Shown here: positions 1 to 10,690 of the stretch, piece by piece
Position numbering within the stretch: position 1 is the stretch's first letter
How the letters are laid out: each line of letters begins with the position of its first letter
NCBI GenBank assembly: GCA_963978895.1
Contig: OZ022245.1
Span: forward strand, 28,262,043 to 28,326,042
DNA from: Erpobdella octoculata
Taxonomy: Eukaryota > Annelida > Clitellata > Hirudinida > Erpobdellidae
Length of the DNA stretch: 64,000 nucleotides
Reading direction: 5' to 3'
The notes under the pieces: model-generated
Told to the model about the DNA's origin: nothing
Seen by the model: only the letters and a program-made list of their open reading frames with translations
Database searches by the model: none
Program-made: the position numbers and the translations under genes

Positions 1-189
1 ACAAAAGTAAAATTAGTATTTAGTTTCTACTCTAAAAATAATGATATACGTGTTTCACCATTTTTTGAAAATTTGGTTTCCAGGACCTCAAATGTGAAGT
101 GGAAAAAGGGTTATTTGATTTTAAAATAACTGCTACTCAAAAACTGTAAGTGCTACGGATGTGAAAATTAGTATTTTGAGGTTTTGTGC
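1..189. other. No recognisable feature
   Basis: AT-rich sequence with no open reading frame or repeat that I can support. Confidence 0.4.
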
Positions 190-617
190 CGGTTAAAAGT
201 TGATGAGTTCACCGGACGGACGGGCCAAGCCGTTATTTTAGGGTCTTCATAAGGCCCTGCCCAAACCTTTAATCAAGGTTGGACGGGCCGAGATTTTTAA
301 CCAAGTATATAGACATTTTAGTGATTTTAGGGTGTTCAGACGGGCCGGGCTAAACCTGAAGTCAAGGTGGGACGGGCCGAAGTTTTTCATCAAGTATATA
401 GAACTTCTAGGCCTGTAAAAACGGGCCGGGCCCATATTAGACGGGCCGTGCCGGGCCAGGAATTTCGGTTTTTGAAACGGGCTGGGCCAAGTTGTCGACG
501 GGCCGAGCCGAGACCTAAAAAATTGATCCGTGCAGTACTCTACTATATGTGCCCGGTTCAAATTCTCTAATTTCATGCGAGCGAAGCCGCTACGGGCACT
601 GCTAGTATATATATATA
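190..617. repeat. GC-rich GACGGGCC-motif cluster ending in a (TA)n-linked terminus
   Basis: About ten copies of a GACGGGCC / CGGGCCGGGC motif occur within 350 bases of otherwise AT-rich DNA, separated by a partly repeated spacer containing 'aagtatatagaac'. The right end reads 'gcgagcgaagccgctacgg' followed by CTAGTATATATATATA, the reverse complement of the (TA)n-CTAGC end seen at 12.14 and 14.3 kb. Two small open frames on opposite strands here are products of the repetitive composition and not credible genes. Subterminal repeats of a non-autonomous transposon are the likeliest reading. Confidence 0.5.
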
Positions 618-2175
618 AGCAATGGCTTTTTGCAGTCGTTTTGGTGCCAATTGTATATACTAGACGTTAATCCGCCATCTAACGAACATATTAAAAGATC
701 TTCAGTTTTTCTAATATGTTCGCTAAGTGGCGCTTTAACCTTGATTTATTTTAAAACTTTAAATCGTTCTAGCGCCTAAACGGTGCGTCATAGAGCAAAA
801 CGGACGTCATTTTTGGGGTTCTCAAAGGGGGGTATAGAATCGTCCCAAGATTAAGTTAGTCCAAAAAAAATTTTTTTTTTTTTTAAGAGCGAAGTTATAC
901 ACCCCTCAAAATATAATAGATTAACCCGTTTTGGTATCAATGTTGCACGCCCCTCGAAATAATATGGACTAAACCCGTTACGGTGCCATTTGTGCAGTTG
1001 CTTTTTGCAGACAGTTTTGGTGCCAATTGTACAGTAGCTTTTTGCAGAACCATTTTGGTGCCAATTGTGCAGCTGCTTTTTGCAGTCGTTTTAGTGCCAA
1101 TTGTGCGATGGCTTTTCGCAGCTTCTTGTACCAGTTTTTAGATATATTCGCTATGTGTCACTTCAATTAAATGTAGCGACATCTATCGAATGAATTATAT
1201 ATTTTCAACTTTTCAGATTTCGATTTTCTAGAATTAAAAACTTTAAATCGCTCTAGCGCCTAAACGGTGCGTCCTAGAGCAAAACGGACGTCATTTTTGA
1301 GGCTCTCTAAGGGGGGTATGGAATCGTCCCTAGATTAAGTTAGTCAAAAAAAAAAATTTTTTTTTCAAGAGCGAAGTTATACACCCCTCAAAATATAATA
1401 GATTAACCCGTTTTGGTACCAATTTTGCTTTTCGCAGCTTTATGTTGCACGCCCCTCGAAATATTATGGACTAAACCCGTTTCGGTGCCATTTGTGCAGC
1501 TGCTTTTTGCAGACAGTTTTGGTGCCAATTGTACAGTAGCTTTTTGCAGAACCATTTTGGTGCCAACTGTGCAGCTGCTTTTTGCAGTCTTTTAGTGCCA
1601 ATTGTGCGATGGATTTTCGCAGCTTCTTGTACTAGTTTTTAGATATATTCGCTAGGTGTCACTTTATTTAGATGTAGGGACATCTATCGAATGAATGTTT
1701 TTTTTTTCAATTTTCAGCTTTCGATTTTTTAGAATCAAAAACTTTAAATCGATCTAGCGCCTAAACGGTGCGTCCTAGAGCAAAACGGACGTCATTTTTG
1801 GGCTTCTCAAAGGGGGGTATGGAATCGTCCCAAGATTAAGTTAGTCCAAAAAAAAATTTTTTTTTTTGAAGAGCGAAGTTATACACCCCACAAAATATAA
1901 TAGATTAACCCGTTTTGGTACCAATTTTGCTTTTCGCAGCTTTATGTTGCACGCCCCTCGAAATATTATGGACTAAACCCGATTCGGTGCCATTTGTGCA
2001 GCTGCTTTTTGCAGACAGTTTTGGTGCCAATTGTACAGTAGCTTTTCGCAGTCATTTTAGTGCCAATTGTGCGATGGATTTTCGCAGCTTTTTGTACCAG
2101 TTTTTAGATATATTCGCTAGGTGTCACTTTATTTAGATGTAGGGACATCTATCGAATGAATGTTTTTTTTTCAAT
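618..2175. repeat. Tandem array, about 490-bp unit, three copies with internal sub-repeats
   Basis: The block beginning 'aatcgttctagcgcctaaac' recurs at about 762, 1247 and 1749. Each copy is followed by the same AAAA/TTTT tract, 'gagcgaagttatacacccc' and a set of 35-38 base sub-repeats built on 'ttttggtgccaattgtgcag'. Periods are roughly 485 and 502 bases. Short open frames inside (for example 1413-1595 and 1915-2136) repeat from unit to unit and are not taken as genes. Confidence 0.8.
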
Positions 2176-2185
2176 TTTTCATATT

Positions 2186-2218
<33 letters not shown>

Positions 2219-2231
2219 GTGTGTGTGTATT
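2186..2231. repeat. (ATGT)n/(GT)n microsatellite
   Basis: A run of ATGT tetranucleotides passes into GT dinucleotides directly after the tandem array and before the 3' end of gene A. Confidence 0.85.
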
Positions 2232-2314
2232 TTCATATATTCCTGACAACTGTTTTATCTATATTTTATTAAAAAAAATATTGTTAATCGATGTAAATGT
2301 CTAAAAATATCAAT

Positions 2315-3894
2315 TTAAAACTTGGCGACTCTCCTGCGGTCATAATGGCTTCGTCTCAAAGCTGGAATTTTTAATTTACTCTGCTCCAAGAAGTCCTGCA
2401 GTAGTGGAGCCTTATTTGCGTTTTTCTGTGCTTCCGGTTGGGCGAATAACGGTTTCAGTACTTCACAATCCTCATTCTTGATACCATGATTTAGCTGGGC
2501 AGACAATTGCTTCAGTACTTCACAATCCTTATTCTGGAGAGCATGTTTTAGCGGGGCAAAAAACCGCTTCCGTACTTCAAATTCATCATCCTGCAGTAGT
2601 GGAGCCTTATTTGCGTTTTTCTGTGCTTCCGGTTGGGCGAATAACGGCTTCAGTACTTCACAATCCTCATTCTTGACACCATGATTCAGTGGTTGGGCGA
2701 ATAACGGCTTCAGTACTTCACAATCCTCATTCTTGACATCATGATTGACCGGTTGGGCGAATAACGGTTTCAGTACTTCACAATCCTCATTCTTGACACC
2801 ATGATTGACCGGTTGGGCAAATAACGGTTTCAGTACTTCACAATCCTCATTTTTGACAACATGATTCAGCGGTTGGGCGAATAACGGTTTCATTACTTCA
2901 CAATCCTCATTCTTGACTCTATGATTTAGCTGGGCAGACAATTGCTTCAGTACTTCACAATCCTTATTCTGGAGAGCATGTTTTAGCTGGGCAAAAAACC
3001 GCTTCCGTACTTCAAATTCATCATCTTCTGGGGTGGACAACAATCGGGTATTGGCAGTTTCTGGCTCGTCTGGTGATTTTGTAGATGCTCTTTTTTCATC
3101 ATCTCTATAAAAAAATAGACAATAGGGTTAATCAAAAGAGATATTAAAATATTTTAAAATCTACTTTTTTAAACTAAGAAAAGGAAATAATACTTATGAC
3201 AGGGCTTAAATTGCATTGTATATAAAGATGTGTACACTAACTTGTCAGCATCTTCAACTTTTACTGCTGGCTCTAAAGTCGTCGAGGTTGAAGCATCTTC
3301 AACTTTTAGTAGAAATTGAGCTTCTTCAACTTTTACTGCTGGTTCTAAAGTTGTGACGGTTGAAGCATCAGAAAACACTTTTAGTGGCAATTGAGAATGT
3401 TCGGTATGATCCAGCTGCACAGCTGATTCCTGACAATTATCGAAATTGGAACTTTGATTTGTTTCTCCAGTTTGGTCATCATCAAAACCAAAACACGCCA
3501 GACAAGATCCAACTTTGAAAAAATCCCATCCATTGTTTAAACTTGAAGTCTGTAAATAAATCAAAATAACATTTTGCTTGAAAATTTCAGCTTCACTTTA
3601 ATAACATTTAAAATACGTGGTTATATGATAAGTTTTAAATGTGGCTATTACTACATGGAAAAAACCAAAAATCAGCTTAAAACCAACCTGCAACGTAGAA
3701 AGTGATTGGTGAAAAAAGCTGGAGACACCATCTTTGCAACTTTCATATTTTTCATCAAGAACCTGTTTTTAATTAAAATAGCATTTAATTTTAAAAAGGC
3801 ACAAAAAGACTACCATTTGAGAAACACAGTTCAAAATGTATGATAAAACTACCTTTTTAACAAATGCCGCGCCAAAGCTCATTTTCCCAGACAT
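2315..3894 (-). CDS. Gene A: paralogue family member with 20-residue C-terminal repeats (function unknown)
   Basis: I do not recognise this protein. Model: complement join of 2315-3104, 3194-3549, 3688-3762 and 3853-3894, giving about 420 residues with every intron GT-AG and phases 0, 0, 2. Exon 1 encodes MSGKMSFGAAFVKK. Exon 2 (75 bases) contains YESCKDGVSSFFHQSLSTLQ, matching exon 2 of genes B and C. Exon 3 is acidic with two copies of a TLEPAVKVE segment. The last exon holds tandem 20-residue repeats around KNEDCEVLKPLFAQP, five or more nearly identical, plus a larger duplicated block starting DDEFEVRKRFFA. The repeats look helical and charged. No signal peptide or membrane segment is visible. 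The start is chosen because the same position and exon phase occur in B and C. An AATAAA on the minus strand (2265-2270) lies about 45 bases past the stop. Function is open. Confidence 0.72.
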
Positions 3895-4156
3895 GACCAA
3901 CTGAAACAACTGAAAATGTATAAAACCCTAATGTAAGTATTCCTTTTAAAATTAAAAATTAAAAAACATAACGAAAGCAAAAATGATTAATTATTAGATT
4001 TAAACGTAGCAACCGTTTTTATAAAAAGTTAATATATATATGAATTTTTGTCTTACTTTAGGCAAAAATCTAATTTGTTTGAAATATGAAAATTTATATA
4101 CTGATAACAGGTAATCTGATAAAACAAAGATATGAAAATTGCTGAAAACTAATCAT

Positions 4157-4199
<43 letters not shown>

Positions 4200-4206
4200 T
4201 ATATAA
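4157..4206. repeat. (TA)n microsatellite
   Basis: An uninterrupted TA run of about 36 bases followed by 'aatatatata', upstream of gene A. Confidence 0.85.
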
Positions 4207-4311
4207 CTTTTTTATTTGTTATTTACGTTCTGTGAAATTTATTTATAATTTCAATTCAATTTCAGTGGCCGTATTATTTGAAACATGAATATTCTTTTTT
4301 CCCATTTTAGT

Positions 4312-4492
4312 CCATGATCCTTTTACACCATAAGACATCATGTCCACACCTATCTGACGGGTCAGGTCAGCAAAACTTGACCCATGGACAATATTGGACA
4401 GCCCTGGGTCTGACCTATGCAGAATCTGCAGATCTCTATGTAAGCCTATGTACTAGAGATAGCCCGTCAAAATGACGGGTTTTTTAAATATC
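4312..4492. repeat. Shared upstream segment, copy 1 (with copy at 10160-10367)
   Basis: This 180-base stretch from 'tccatgatccttttaca' to 'gggttttttaaat' is nearly repeated at 10162-10367, upstream of gene B. It contains 'tgacgggtcaggtcagc' and a short palindrome CCCGTCA-aaa-TGACGGG near its end. It marks the duplicated segment carrying each family gene, or it is a dispersed element that duplicated with it. Confidence 0.8.
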
Positions 4493-5001
4493 ATTACATG
4501 TTATTTTGCTCTTTAAAACTGGCGGTGAACAACTACGTAATTTTCTTTGTTATGTGTCGTTGCAATCGTTAAGATAGCACCTATAGCGATGATTATATGT
4601 GGATTTTTTTGTAAATCAGTCATTTCAGACAGCTATTAAGTGAAATAAAAGTTCTCAAACTTAAAGTACAACTTGAACTATCTTTACTCAGTTATCTACC
4701 AAATTTAAAAAAAATTAACGGTTTCTTAAAAAAATTATCCGCCCCCAGCCCAGGTTAAGTTTTTTTTTACAAACTTTTATTTAGGTTACAATCTCTGTTT
4801 GTGTGTGTGTGTCATTCTTTGTACGCAAATCTTGCAAGTAAAATTTAACCAGCTTTTTGATTAGCTAGGAAGCTGAAACTTTCAGCATAGCTTTATATTG
4901 AATGACAATACATGATTCAATTAAAAAAGGTATTCTCTATTTCTAAATCAAATGTATTTGAAATCAAAGTGTTAACACGGCGCCACTGGCAGCCCCGCAT
5001 A
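4493..5001. other. Intergenic, no gene seen
   Basis: AT-rich spacer between the shared segment and the LINE. It contains a short GT run near 4800. Nothing else is recognisable. Confidence 0.4.
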
Positions 5002-7377
5002 ATGAGCCTTTTCATTCTAGTGACCACCAAATTGTAAGATTTGAAATAATACTGCAGGATTGTAACATGAAAATAAATTCTCATATTAGCTACAATTTTT
5101 TTAAAGCAAATTATAACAAAGTAAGAAGCAAAATAAGAGACATGAATATAATGAGAAAAATTGAATCGGTGGATGTAAATGACAGCTGGATGTTATTCAA
5201 AAAGAGCATGGAGGAGGTCATTCAAGAAATCATACCCATTAAGAAAAAATTTGTCAGGAAACAGCCATGGATAACAAAGGAAGTCTTAAAAATAAGAAGA
5301 GCAAAAATCAAAGCATGGAAAAAGTTCCAAACACTTCGAAATGGAAATGAAATTGCAGCTGCAAGTAATAATGAGACAGGCAAAGAAATAATACTGCAAC
5401 AATTGCGCGACAAATATGTCAAGAAAAGAAATGAGACAAAAAAAAGCATTAAAAGTGCCATAATTGATTATGAGAAAAAGCTGACGGATAATATAAAAAA
5501 TGACAGCAAAAGTTTCTATGCGTATGTCCGAAGTAAGCAAAAACGAAAAGACCTAGTGGGGCCGTTAAAAAATGAGTTAGGCGAAGTGGTTGAAAACGAT
5601 GAAGAGGTAGCTGAAATGTTAAATAATTATTTTTGTACGGTTTTTACTGAAGAAGACATAGAAAACATACCGGAACCTGTGAACATGTTTAAGGGAAAAA
5701 TAGACGAGAAAATGACTGATGTGGTTATCACAAAAGAGAACGTTGAAAGACACTTGAAGGACCTAAAAACAGATAAAAGTCCGGGTATCGATGCATTACA
5801 TCCCATGTTTTTAAGAGAAGTAAGACACGAAATAAGCGATGTGTTAGCAGAAATAATGAACAGGTCCTTGAAAACTGGAGAAATTCCTCGTGATTGGAAA
5901 GATGCAATCATTGTACCACTCTTTAAAAAAGGTAGCAGATCTGAGGCAAGTAACTATCGTCCAGTAAGTCTCACGTGTATTATTTGCAAAGTCATGGAAA
6001 AAATCATTCAGCTCGAATTAATGAATCACATTAGACACCACAGCATTTTGATAAACAGCCAACATGGATTCGTACAAAGGCGATCATGTCTAACAAATTT
6101 GCTAGATTGTTTTGAAAATGTTTATACCCACTTAGATAAAGGATCCCCTGTAGACATAGTCTATCTGGATTTTGCCAAAGCCTTCGACAAAGTACCACAT
6201 ACACGGTTGATGAGAAAAATAGAAGCGGCTGGAATAGGAGGTAATATTCGAGGATGGATCAAAGAATGGCTAGCTGACAGAAGACAGAAAGTGGGAATTA
6301 AAGGGAAATACTCGGAGTGGAAAAGCATAAAAAGTGGTGTACCGCAAGGATCCGTTTTGGGACCATTACTATTTGTTCTGTTCATTAACGACCTTGATTT
6401 AGCGACTTGTTCAAAGGTCTCGAAATTTGCTGATGACACAAAGTTATCCATGAAAGTAGAGTGTGAGCTGGATGCCAAAATTTTAAGAAAAGATCTTGCA
6501 AAAATATACCAATGGTCCCTAGACTGGCAAATGATGTTCAACGTAGATAAATGCTCAGTGATGCACATGGGTAAGAGAAATCAAGAGTTTCAGTATGAGA
6601 TGGGAGGAATATTGTTGAAGACATCTGAAGAGGAAAGAGATCTGGGAGTTGTAGTACACAATAGCGGCAAACCATCAAGACAGTGTGCGGAAGCAGCAAA
6701 GCGAGCCAATAAGATTTTAGGATTGGTCAAGAGAACAATAATAAGTCGAAACCAGGAAATAATTATCAGACTATACAAATGTTTGGTAAGACCACATCTA
6801 GAATATTGTGTACAAGCTTGGAGCCCTGTTTTAAAAAAGGACATCGTAGTGTTGGAGAAGGTACAAAGGAGGGCTACAAAGTTGATTAAGCATTTAAGCC
6901 AGTTACCTTACGAAGAAAGATTAAAACAATGCGGCTTAACAACTCTAGAGAAAAGGAGAAGTAGGGGTGACTTGATCGAAGCCTACAAGATAATAACAGG
7001 AAAAGAGGATTTAACACCAGCAATGTTTTTCGAACAACCACCGATTCAAAGCACTAGGGGACATAGATTCAAGCTATTTAAAAAACAAGAAAAGACTTTA
7101 AAAAAGGCTTTTTTTAGTTCTAGAGTGGTAAACATATGGAATGACTTGGACGATGACACTGTAGCATCTGAGACTACCACATCTTTTAAAGTAGCGCTAT
7201 CCAGGCATGGATACTGATTTTTTATGCAATTATTTATTTTTTATTAGTTTATTTATCTATTATTATCATATATTTTATTTTATTCTATTTATTATTATTT
7301 TTAATTCGAAGTGGTTGTCTATAGGCGTAAAGTCTTCTAAACCACTATAATAAACGTTATCTTATCTTTATCTTACT
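5002..7377 (+). mobile_element. CR1/jockey-group non-LTR retrotransposon, 5'-truncated
   Basis: The element enters in the last residues of its endonuclease domain: in-frame codons from 5004 read EPFHSSDHQIVRFEI, the conserved SDH end of AP-endonuclease domains. It then runs through a complete reverse-transcriptase reading frame and a short 3' UTR to a TTATC-rich tail ('gttatcttatctttatctta', about 7357-7376). The flanking duplicated sequence at 4312-4492 and 7640-7735 also occurs on both sides of the shorter A/B-like interval at 10.2-11.5 kb, which lacks this element, so the LINE inserted after or independently of the segmental duplication. I could not find a clear target-site duplication. 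Confidence 0.85.
5067..7217 (+). CDS. LINE reverse transcriptase (ORF2 C-terminal part)
   Basis: This 716-residue frame is uninterrupted and continues upstream in frame to about 5002, so the ATG at 5067 is only the first Met after the truncation. Recognisable reverse-transcriptase blocks include KTDKSPGIDALHP, the NYRPVSLTC block, VYLDFAKAFDKVPH, the SGVPQGSVLGPLLF block and the catalytic FADD box at residues 454-457. The C-terminal region LEYCVQAWSP ... VQRRATKLI is typical of CR1/jockey-type elements. RT would copy element RNA by target-primed reverse transcription. The intact frame suggests a recent insertion, but without the endonuclease domain the copy should be inactive on its own. Confidence 0.9.
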   Translation: MKINSHISYNFFKANYNKVRSKIRDMNIMRKIESVDVNDSWMLFKKSMEEVIQEIIPIKKKFVRKQPWITKEVLKIRRAKIKAWKKFQTLRNGNEIAAASNNETGKEIILQQLRDKYVKKRNETKKSIKSAIIDYEKKLTDNIKNDSKSFYAYVRSKQKRKDLVGPLKNELGEVVENDEEVAEMLNNYFCTVFTEEDIENIPEPVNMFKGKIDEKMTDVVITKENVERHLKDLKTDKSPGIDALHPMFLREVRHEISDVLAEIMNRSLKTGEIPRDWKDAIIVPLFKKGSRSEASNYRPVSLTCIICKVMEKIIQLELMNHIRHHSILINSQHGFVQRRSCLTNLLDCFENVYTHLDKGSPVDIVYLDFAKAFDKVPHTRLMRKIEAAGIGGNIRGWIKEWLADRRQKVGIKGKYSEWKSIKSGVPQGSVLGPLLFVLFINDLDLATCSKVSKFADDTKLSMKVECELDAKILRKDLAKIYQWSLDWQMMFNVDKCSVMHMGKRNQEFQYEMGGILLKTSEEERDLGVVVHNSGKPSRQCAEAAKRANKILGLVKRTIISRNQEIIIRLYKCLVRPHLEYCVQAWSPVLKKDIVVLEKVQRRATKLIKHLSQLPYEERLKQCGLTTLEKRRSRGDLIEAYKIITGKEDLTPAMFFEQPPIQSTRGHRFKLFKKQEKTLKKAFFSSRVVNIWNDLDDDTVASETTTSFKVALSRHGY

Positions 7378-8019
7378 CGCTAGCTCCACAAGGACACAAA
7401 AAACTTTAACTCCCAACAGAAGTTGGTAGTTATAAAGTAAGTGTTTGTTCTCTCCCGCCAGAGAAGTCTTGATTTGTCAATTTTTAATTTTTTAATTTTT
7501 ATTTTAGCCCAGGAGCGGATAGAAGAGAGAGCCCGGGGGTCAGGACCTCTTCATTTCATCATAAAAAAACTCAAGCCATTAAGCATTTTACAGGCAGTTA
7601 CATGATCCAAAAACCTACATGTGTAGCAATTTTCCTAACGTATATCTATAAATCTGACAAAATAATGAAAAACTTTCCTCTCCACTCCGTTTTGGGCCCC
7701 TTCTTTTGATAATCCTGTAACCGCCCCTGTTTCAGCCCATGCGGTTTGACGGGGCATTCAAATAAACGACTATAAATATACTGAGTGTGCCTTGTGTCTA
7801 GACACTAGACAGGCGATGACGAGAATGGCGGGATATATGGCAACCTTATAAAGTACTATATATAGCCATATAAGTGACAATATATGATTTTAAAGGAACA
7901 ATATTTAACCCTAACCCAATTGTTATATATATATATATTCATAAAAAATGTTTTATTTGTACTACACGAAAAAAATAAAGAAAATGATAAAACTCAAGTT
8001 CAGCTCTCTTTAGCTTAAT
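7378..8019. other. Intergenic flank of gene B, shared with the flank of gene C
   Basis: From about 7640 to 7930 the sequence is homologous to parts of 10620-10690 and 11465-11960 next to gene C: 'aaccgcccctgtttcagcc', 'ataaatatactgagtgtgc' and 'ggcaaccttataaagtact' occur in both. No gene is seen. A minus-strand AATAAA for gene B lies at 7952-7957. Confidence 0.6.
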
Positions 8020-9833
8020 TCATTTTCTTCGCTTGCAAAACGTTTCTTTTGTTAATGGGTTGAATAAGTAATTCGATGGCTCACAGTCATTCGATAAGAC
8101 TAGATTTCGTGGTTGGTTGAATATCTGGTTTGCTGGATTCGGTGTTAGAGATTGCTGTTCAGTCATGATGTTATTCATGCTACATGGGTTTAGTAGTTGG
8201 TCAATTCTGTGGTTTGTTGGCATCTGGTTTTCACTATATACAAACTGTTTTGGTGGCTCACAGCCAGGCCTAAAAACTGGAAATGATGGATTGTCAAATT
8301 TCTGGTTTAGTGGCATCCGGTCACTTTCAAATGATGGGTGGTCAAATTTCTGGTTTAGTGGTGTCCAGACACTTTCAAATGATGGATTGTCAAATTTCTG
8401 GTTTAGTGGTGTCCAGACACTTTCAAATGATGGATGGTCAAATTTCTGGTTTAGTGGTGTCCAGACACTTTCAAATGATGGATTGTCAAATTTCTGGTTT
8501 AGTGGTGTCCTGTCACTTTCAAGTGCTGGATTCTGTGGTAGAGATTGCTGTTCAGTAGACATGTTTCTCATAAGAAATGAATTTAGTATTTCGTTAATTT
8601 TGCTGTTTGGTGACAACTGGTTTTCAGTATCTACAAATGGATCTGATGGTTCACAGCCAGCTCTTAAAACTGGAAATGGTGGTTGGTCAAATCTCTGGTT
8701 TAGTGGAGACCAATCACTTCCAAATGCTGGATCAAGTGGTAAATGACCTGGGTTCCTTTGCAAAGCTGGATGAGGCATTTGTTGTAAACTCATTAGTTGT
8801 GAATACCTTAAGTCATTCCAAACAGCTGGATTTGGTGGTTGGCCAAATATATGATCTGATGGCAGCCGGTGTTCATTCTTTCCAACTAGATTTTGAAGCT
8901 GCTCAAAAACACTGTTTGATGGGAAACCGCCGTACATCATGCTTGGATGTAGCAGATTATGGATCGACGGCTGACCAAATATGTGATTTGATTGTTTCTT
9001 GTTTTCAACTTTTGTAGTTTCGTTTAAATGATTAAAGTCTGTATTTTTTATTTCTGGCTCATCGATGGCAATTGATATGTAATCTCTGTGAATAAATAAA
9101 TATTGAGGTTTATCAAATTAAAATAAATTAAATGGCATGTCTTTTTTCATCGAATTATTAATAAAGAAATAATACCTGTGACTGGTCTTTAAATTAGTTG
9201 AAGTTTGTGTGCGTTCAGTTTTGTGAACTTCTTCTTCCTTTTCAAGTTCTGCTTTTAAAGCTGTCGTAGGGAAAGCATCAGACCAATTTGTTTGAGTTAA
9301 ACGTGAAGCCTTTTCTTGACAACCAGAATCATCAGAATCATTATATGATGATTTTATTTCCTCAGTTCGTGCATCGTCAGAATTTACATTACAACATGCA
9401 AATTTGCTTAGACTTGAAATCTATAAATAAATTTAAATCAGCTTGTTTGAATACTTTAGCGCCCATATAACAATAGGGAGTTAAATGGGATAAAGGAAAG
9501 GTTTATAATGTTACTATTTCATTAAGTATCATCTTGATTTTCCTGTCTCTTCCCTAAGACAACTATTAACTAGAGACATTGAAATTGATCATAATTCAAG
9601 TCTTTGCATAAAAAATTATAAAAACAAACCTGCAACACTGAAAGAGAATGTCGAAAAAACTTGGCAACAGCATCCTTGCAATTTTCATAGTTTCCACCGA
9701 GAATCTATTTATAATTACAAAGCTTGTTTTTAGTACTAATAAATAAGCAAAAAATGCACTTTAGAATTTATGATCAACCAACATTCTCTTTTTCTTTTTT
9801 AGGTGTGGCATCTAAATTTAATTTTCCAGACAT
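8020..9833 (-). CDS. Gene B: paralogue family member with 16-residue repeats (function unknown)
   Basis: Model: complement join of 8020-9085, 9176-9420, 9630-9704 and 9783-9833, about 478 residues. Phases (0, 0, 2) equal those of gene A. Exon 1 encodes MSGKLNLDATPKKEKEN. Exon 2 contains NYENCKDAVAKFFRHSLS, clearly related to A and C. Exon 3 is acidic and polar. The terminal exon is Asn/Pro/Gln/Phe-rich with five or six tandem 16-residue repeats of the type LNQKFDNPSFESVWTP (48-base DNA units, about 8290-8530) and two copies of a longer block (GCEPSDPFVDTENQ and GCEPPKQFVYSENQ). No enzymatic motif, signal peptide or membrane helix is seen. Exon 1 uses the donor GTTGGT, weaker than that of gene C because 17 bases present in C are absent here. 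Likely fast-evolving and possibly disordered; function unknown. Confidence 0.72.
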
Positions 9834-9961
9834 GATTATGATAAGCAACTGAAAATATATGAAATACTTATATAATTTGTTGTTTTACTTTTGCAAACAA
9901 GTTACTTTTAATTTTTTTATACCAGATGATGTGGTTTAACATAGACACAAAAGTAAGAAAA

Positions 9962-9982
9962 AAAATTATCTATCTATCTATA

Positions 9983-10013
<31 letters not shown>

Positions 10014-10062
10014 TTTTTTTCTTACTTTTATGTCTATGTTATATATATATATATATTTGATC
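9962..10062. repeat. (TCTA)n/(TA)n microsatellites
   Basis: Tetranucleotide ATCT units pass into TA runs (9984-10012 and 10040-10057) upstream of gene B, corresponding in position to the TA tract upstream of gene A. Confidence 0.8.
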
Positions 10063-10159
10063 GTTATTTACGTATTTTTATTTGTTGTTTACGTTCCCTG
10101 AAATTTATAATTTCAAATCAATTCCCGTTTGAAATATGAATTTTCTTTTTTTTCCCATT

Positions 10160-10367
10160 TTAGTCCATGATCCTTTTACAACATAAATTAAGAGATCATG
10201 TCCATGCTTATTTGACGGGTCAGGTCAGCAAAACTTGACCCATGGACAATATTGGACAGCCCTGGGTATAAACCTGGGTCTGACCTGTGCAGAATCTGCA
10301 GATCTCTATGTAAGCCTATGTACTAGAGATAGCCCGTCAAAAATGACGGATTTTTTAAATTTCATTA
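10160..10367. repeat. Shared upstream segment, copy 2
   Basis: Near-copy of 4312-4492, with a few small insertions ('ataaattaagaga', 'tataaacctggg'). It ends at the same CCCGTCA-aaaa-TGACGGA palindrome, after which the two copies diverge into different retrotransposon sequence. Confidence 0.8.
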
Positions 10368-10371
10368 AGGC

Positions 10372-10625
10372 TGGCTGTGTACAATTGCGTAATTTACTTA
10401 GTCACTTTCGCATCATTACTATTAAGTATTATTTTGCTAAACGCTTTTTTTCCTACTCTGGTCTCTTTCTCTGGAACTTTTTTCCTGCTGCTCTTACTAA
10501 CTCTACTTCTCTCACTGTTTTTCGTCGTAGACTCAAAACACATCTATTTAATAATTTCATGTCCGAGCGCTATTGAACGCCACGTAAATAGCGCTATAAA
10601 AATTTATTTGATTGATTTATTAAAA
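10372..10625 (+). mobile_element. 3' fragment of a second non-LTR retrotransposon
   Basis: The plus-strand frame ending at 10576 finishes with YFAKRFFSYSGLFLWNFFP and FRRRLKTHLFNNF, the usual C-terminal signature of CR1/L2-type reverse transcriptases. It is followed by 'aaatttatttgattgattt', typical of a LINE 3' end. Only about 70 codons remain. The frame's start at 10235 belongs to the shared segment, so this is a relic and not a gene. Confidence 0.65.
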
Positions 10626-10690
10626 ATCTACAAATCTGACACAATAACGAAAAAAATCTCTTATCCACCCCGTTTTGGGCTCCCTTCTTT

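Noticed and set aside
520..575. tRNA-like 'ggttcaaattc' box
   Set aside because: No matching acceptor or anticodon stems could be found.
247..576. 109-codon minus-strand frame and its plus-strand partner
   Set aside because: Encoded by the GACGGGCC repeat cluster; proline/arginine composition follows the motif.
1413..2136. Two 60-73 codon plus-strand frames with identical starts
   Set aside because: They repeat with the 490-bp satellite unit and have no independent support.
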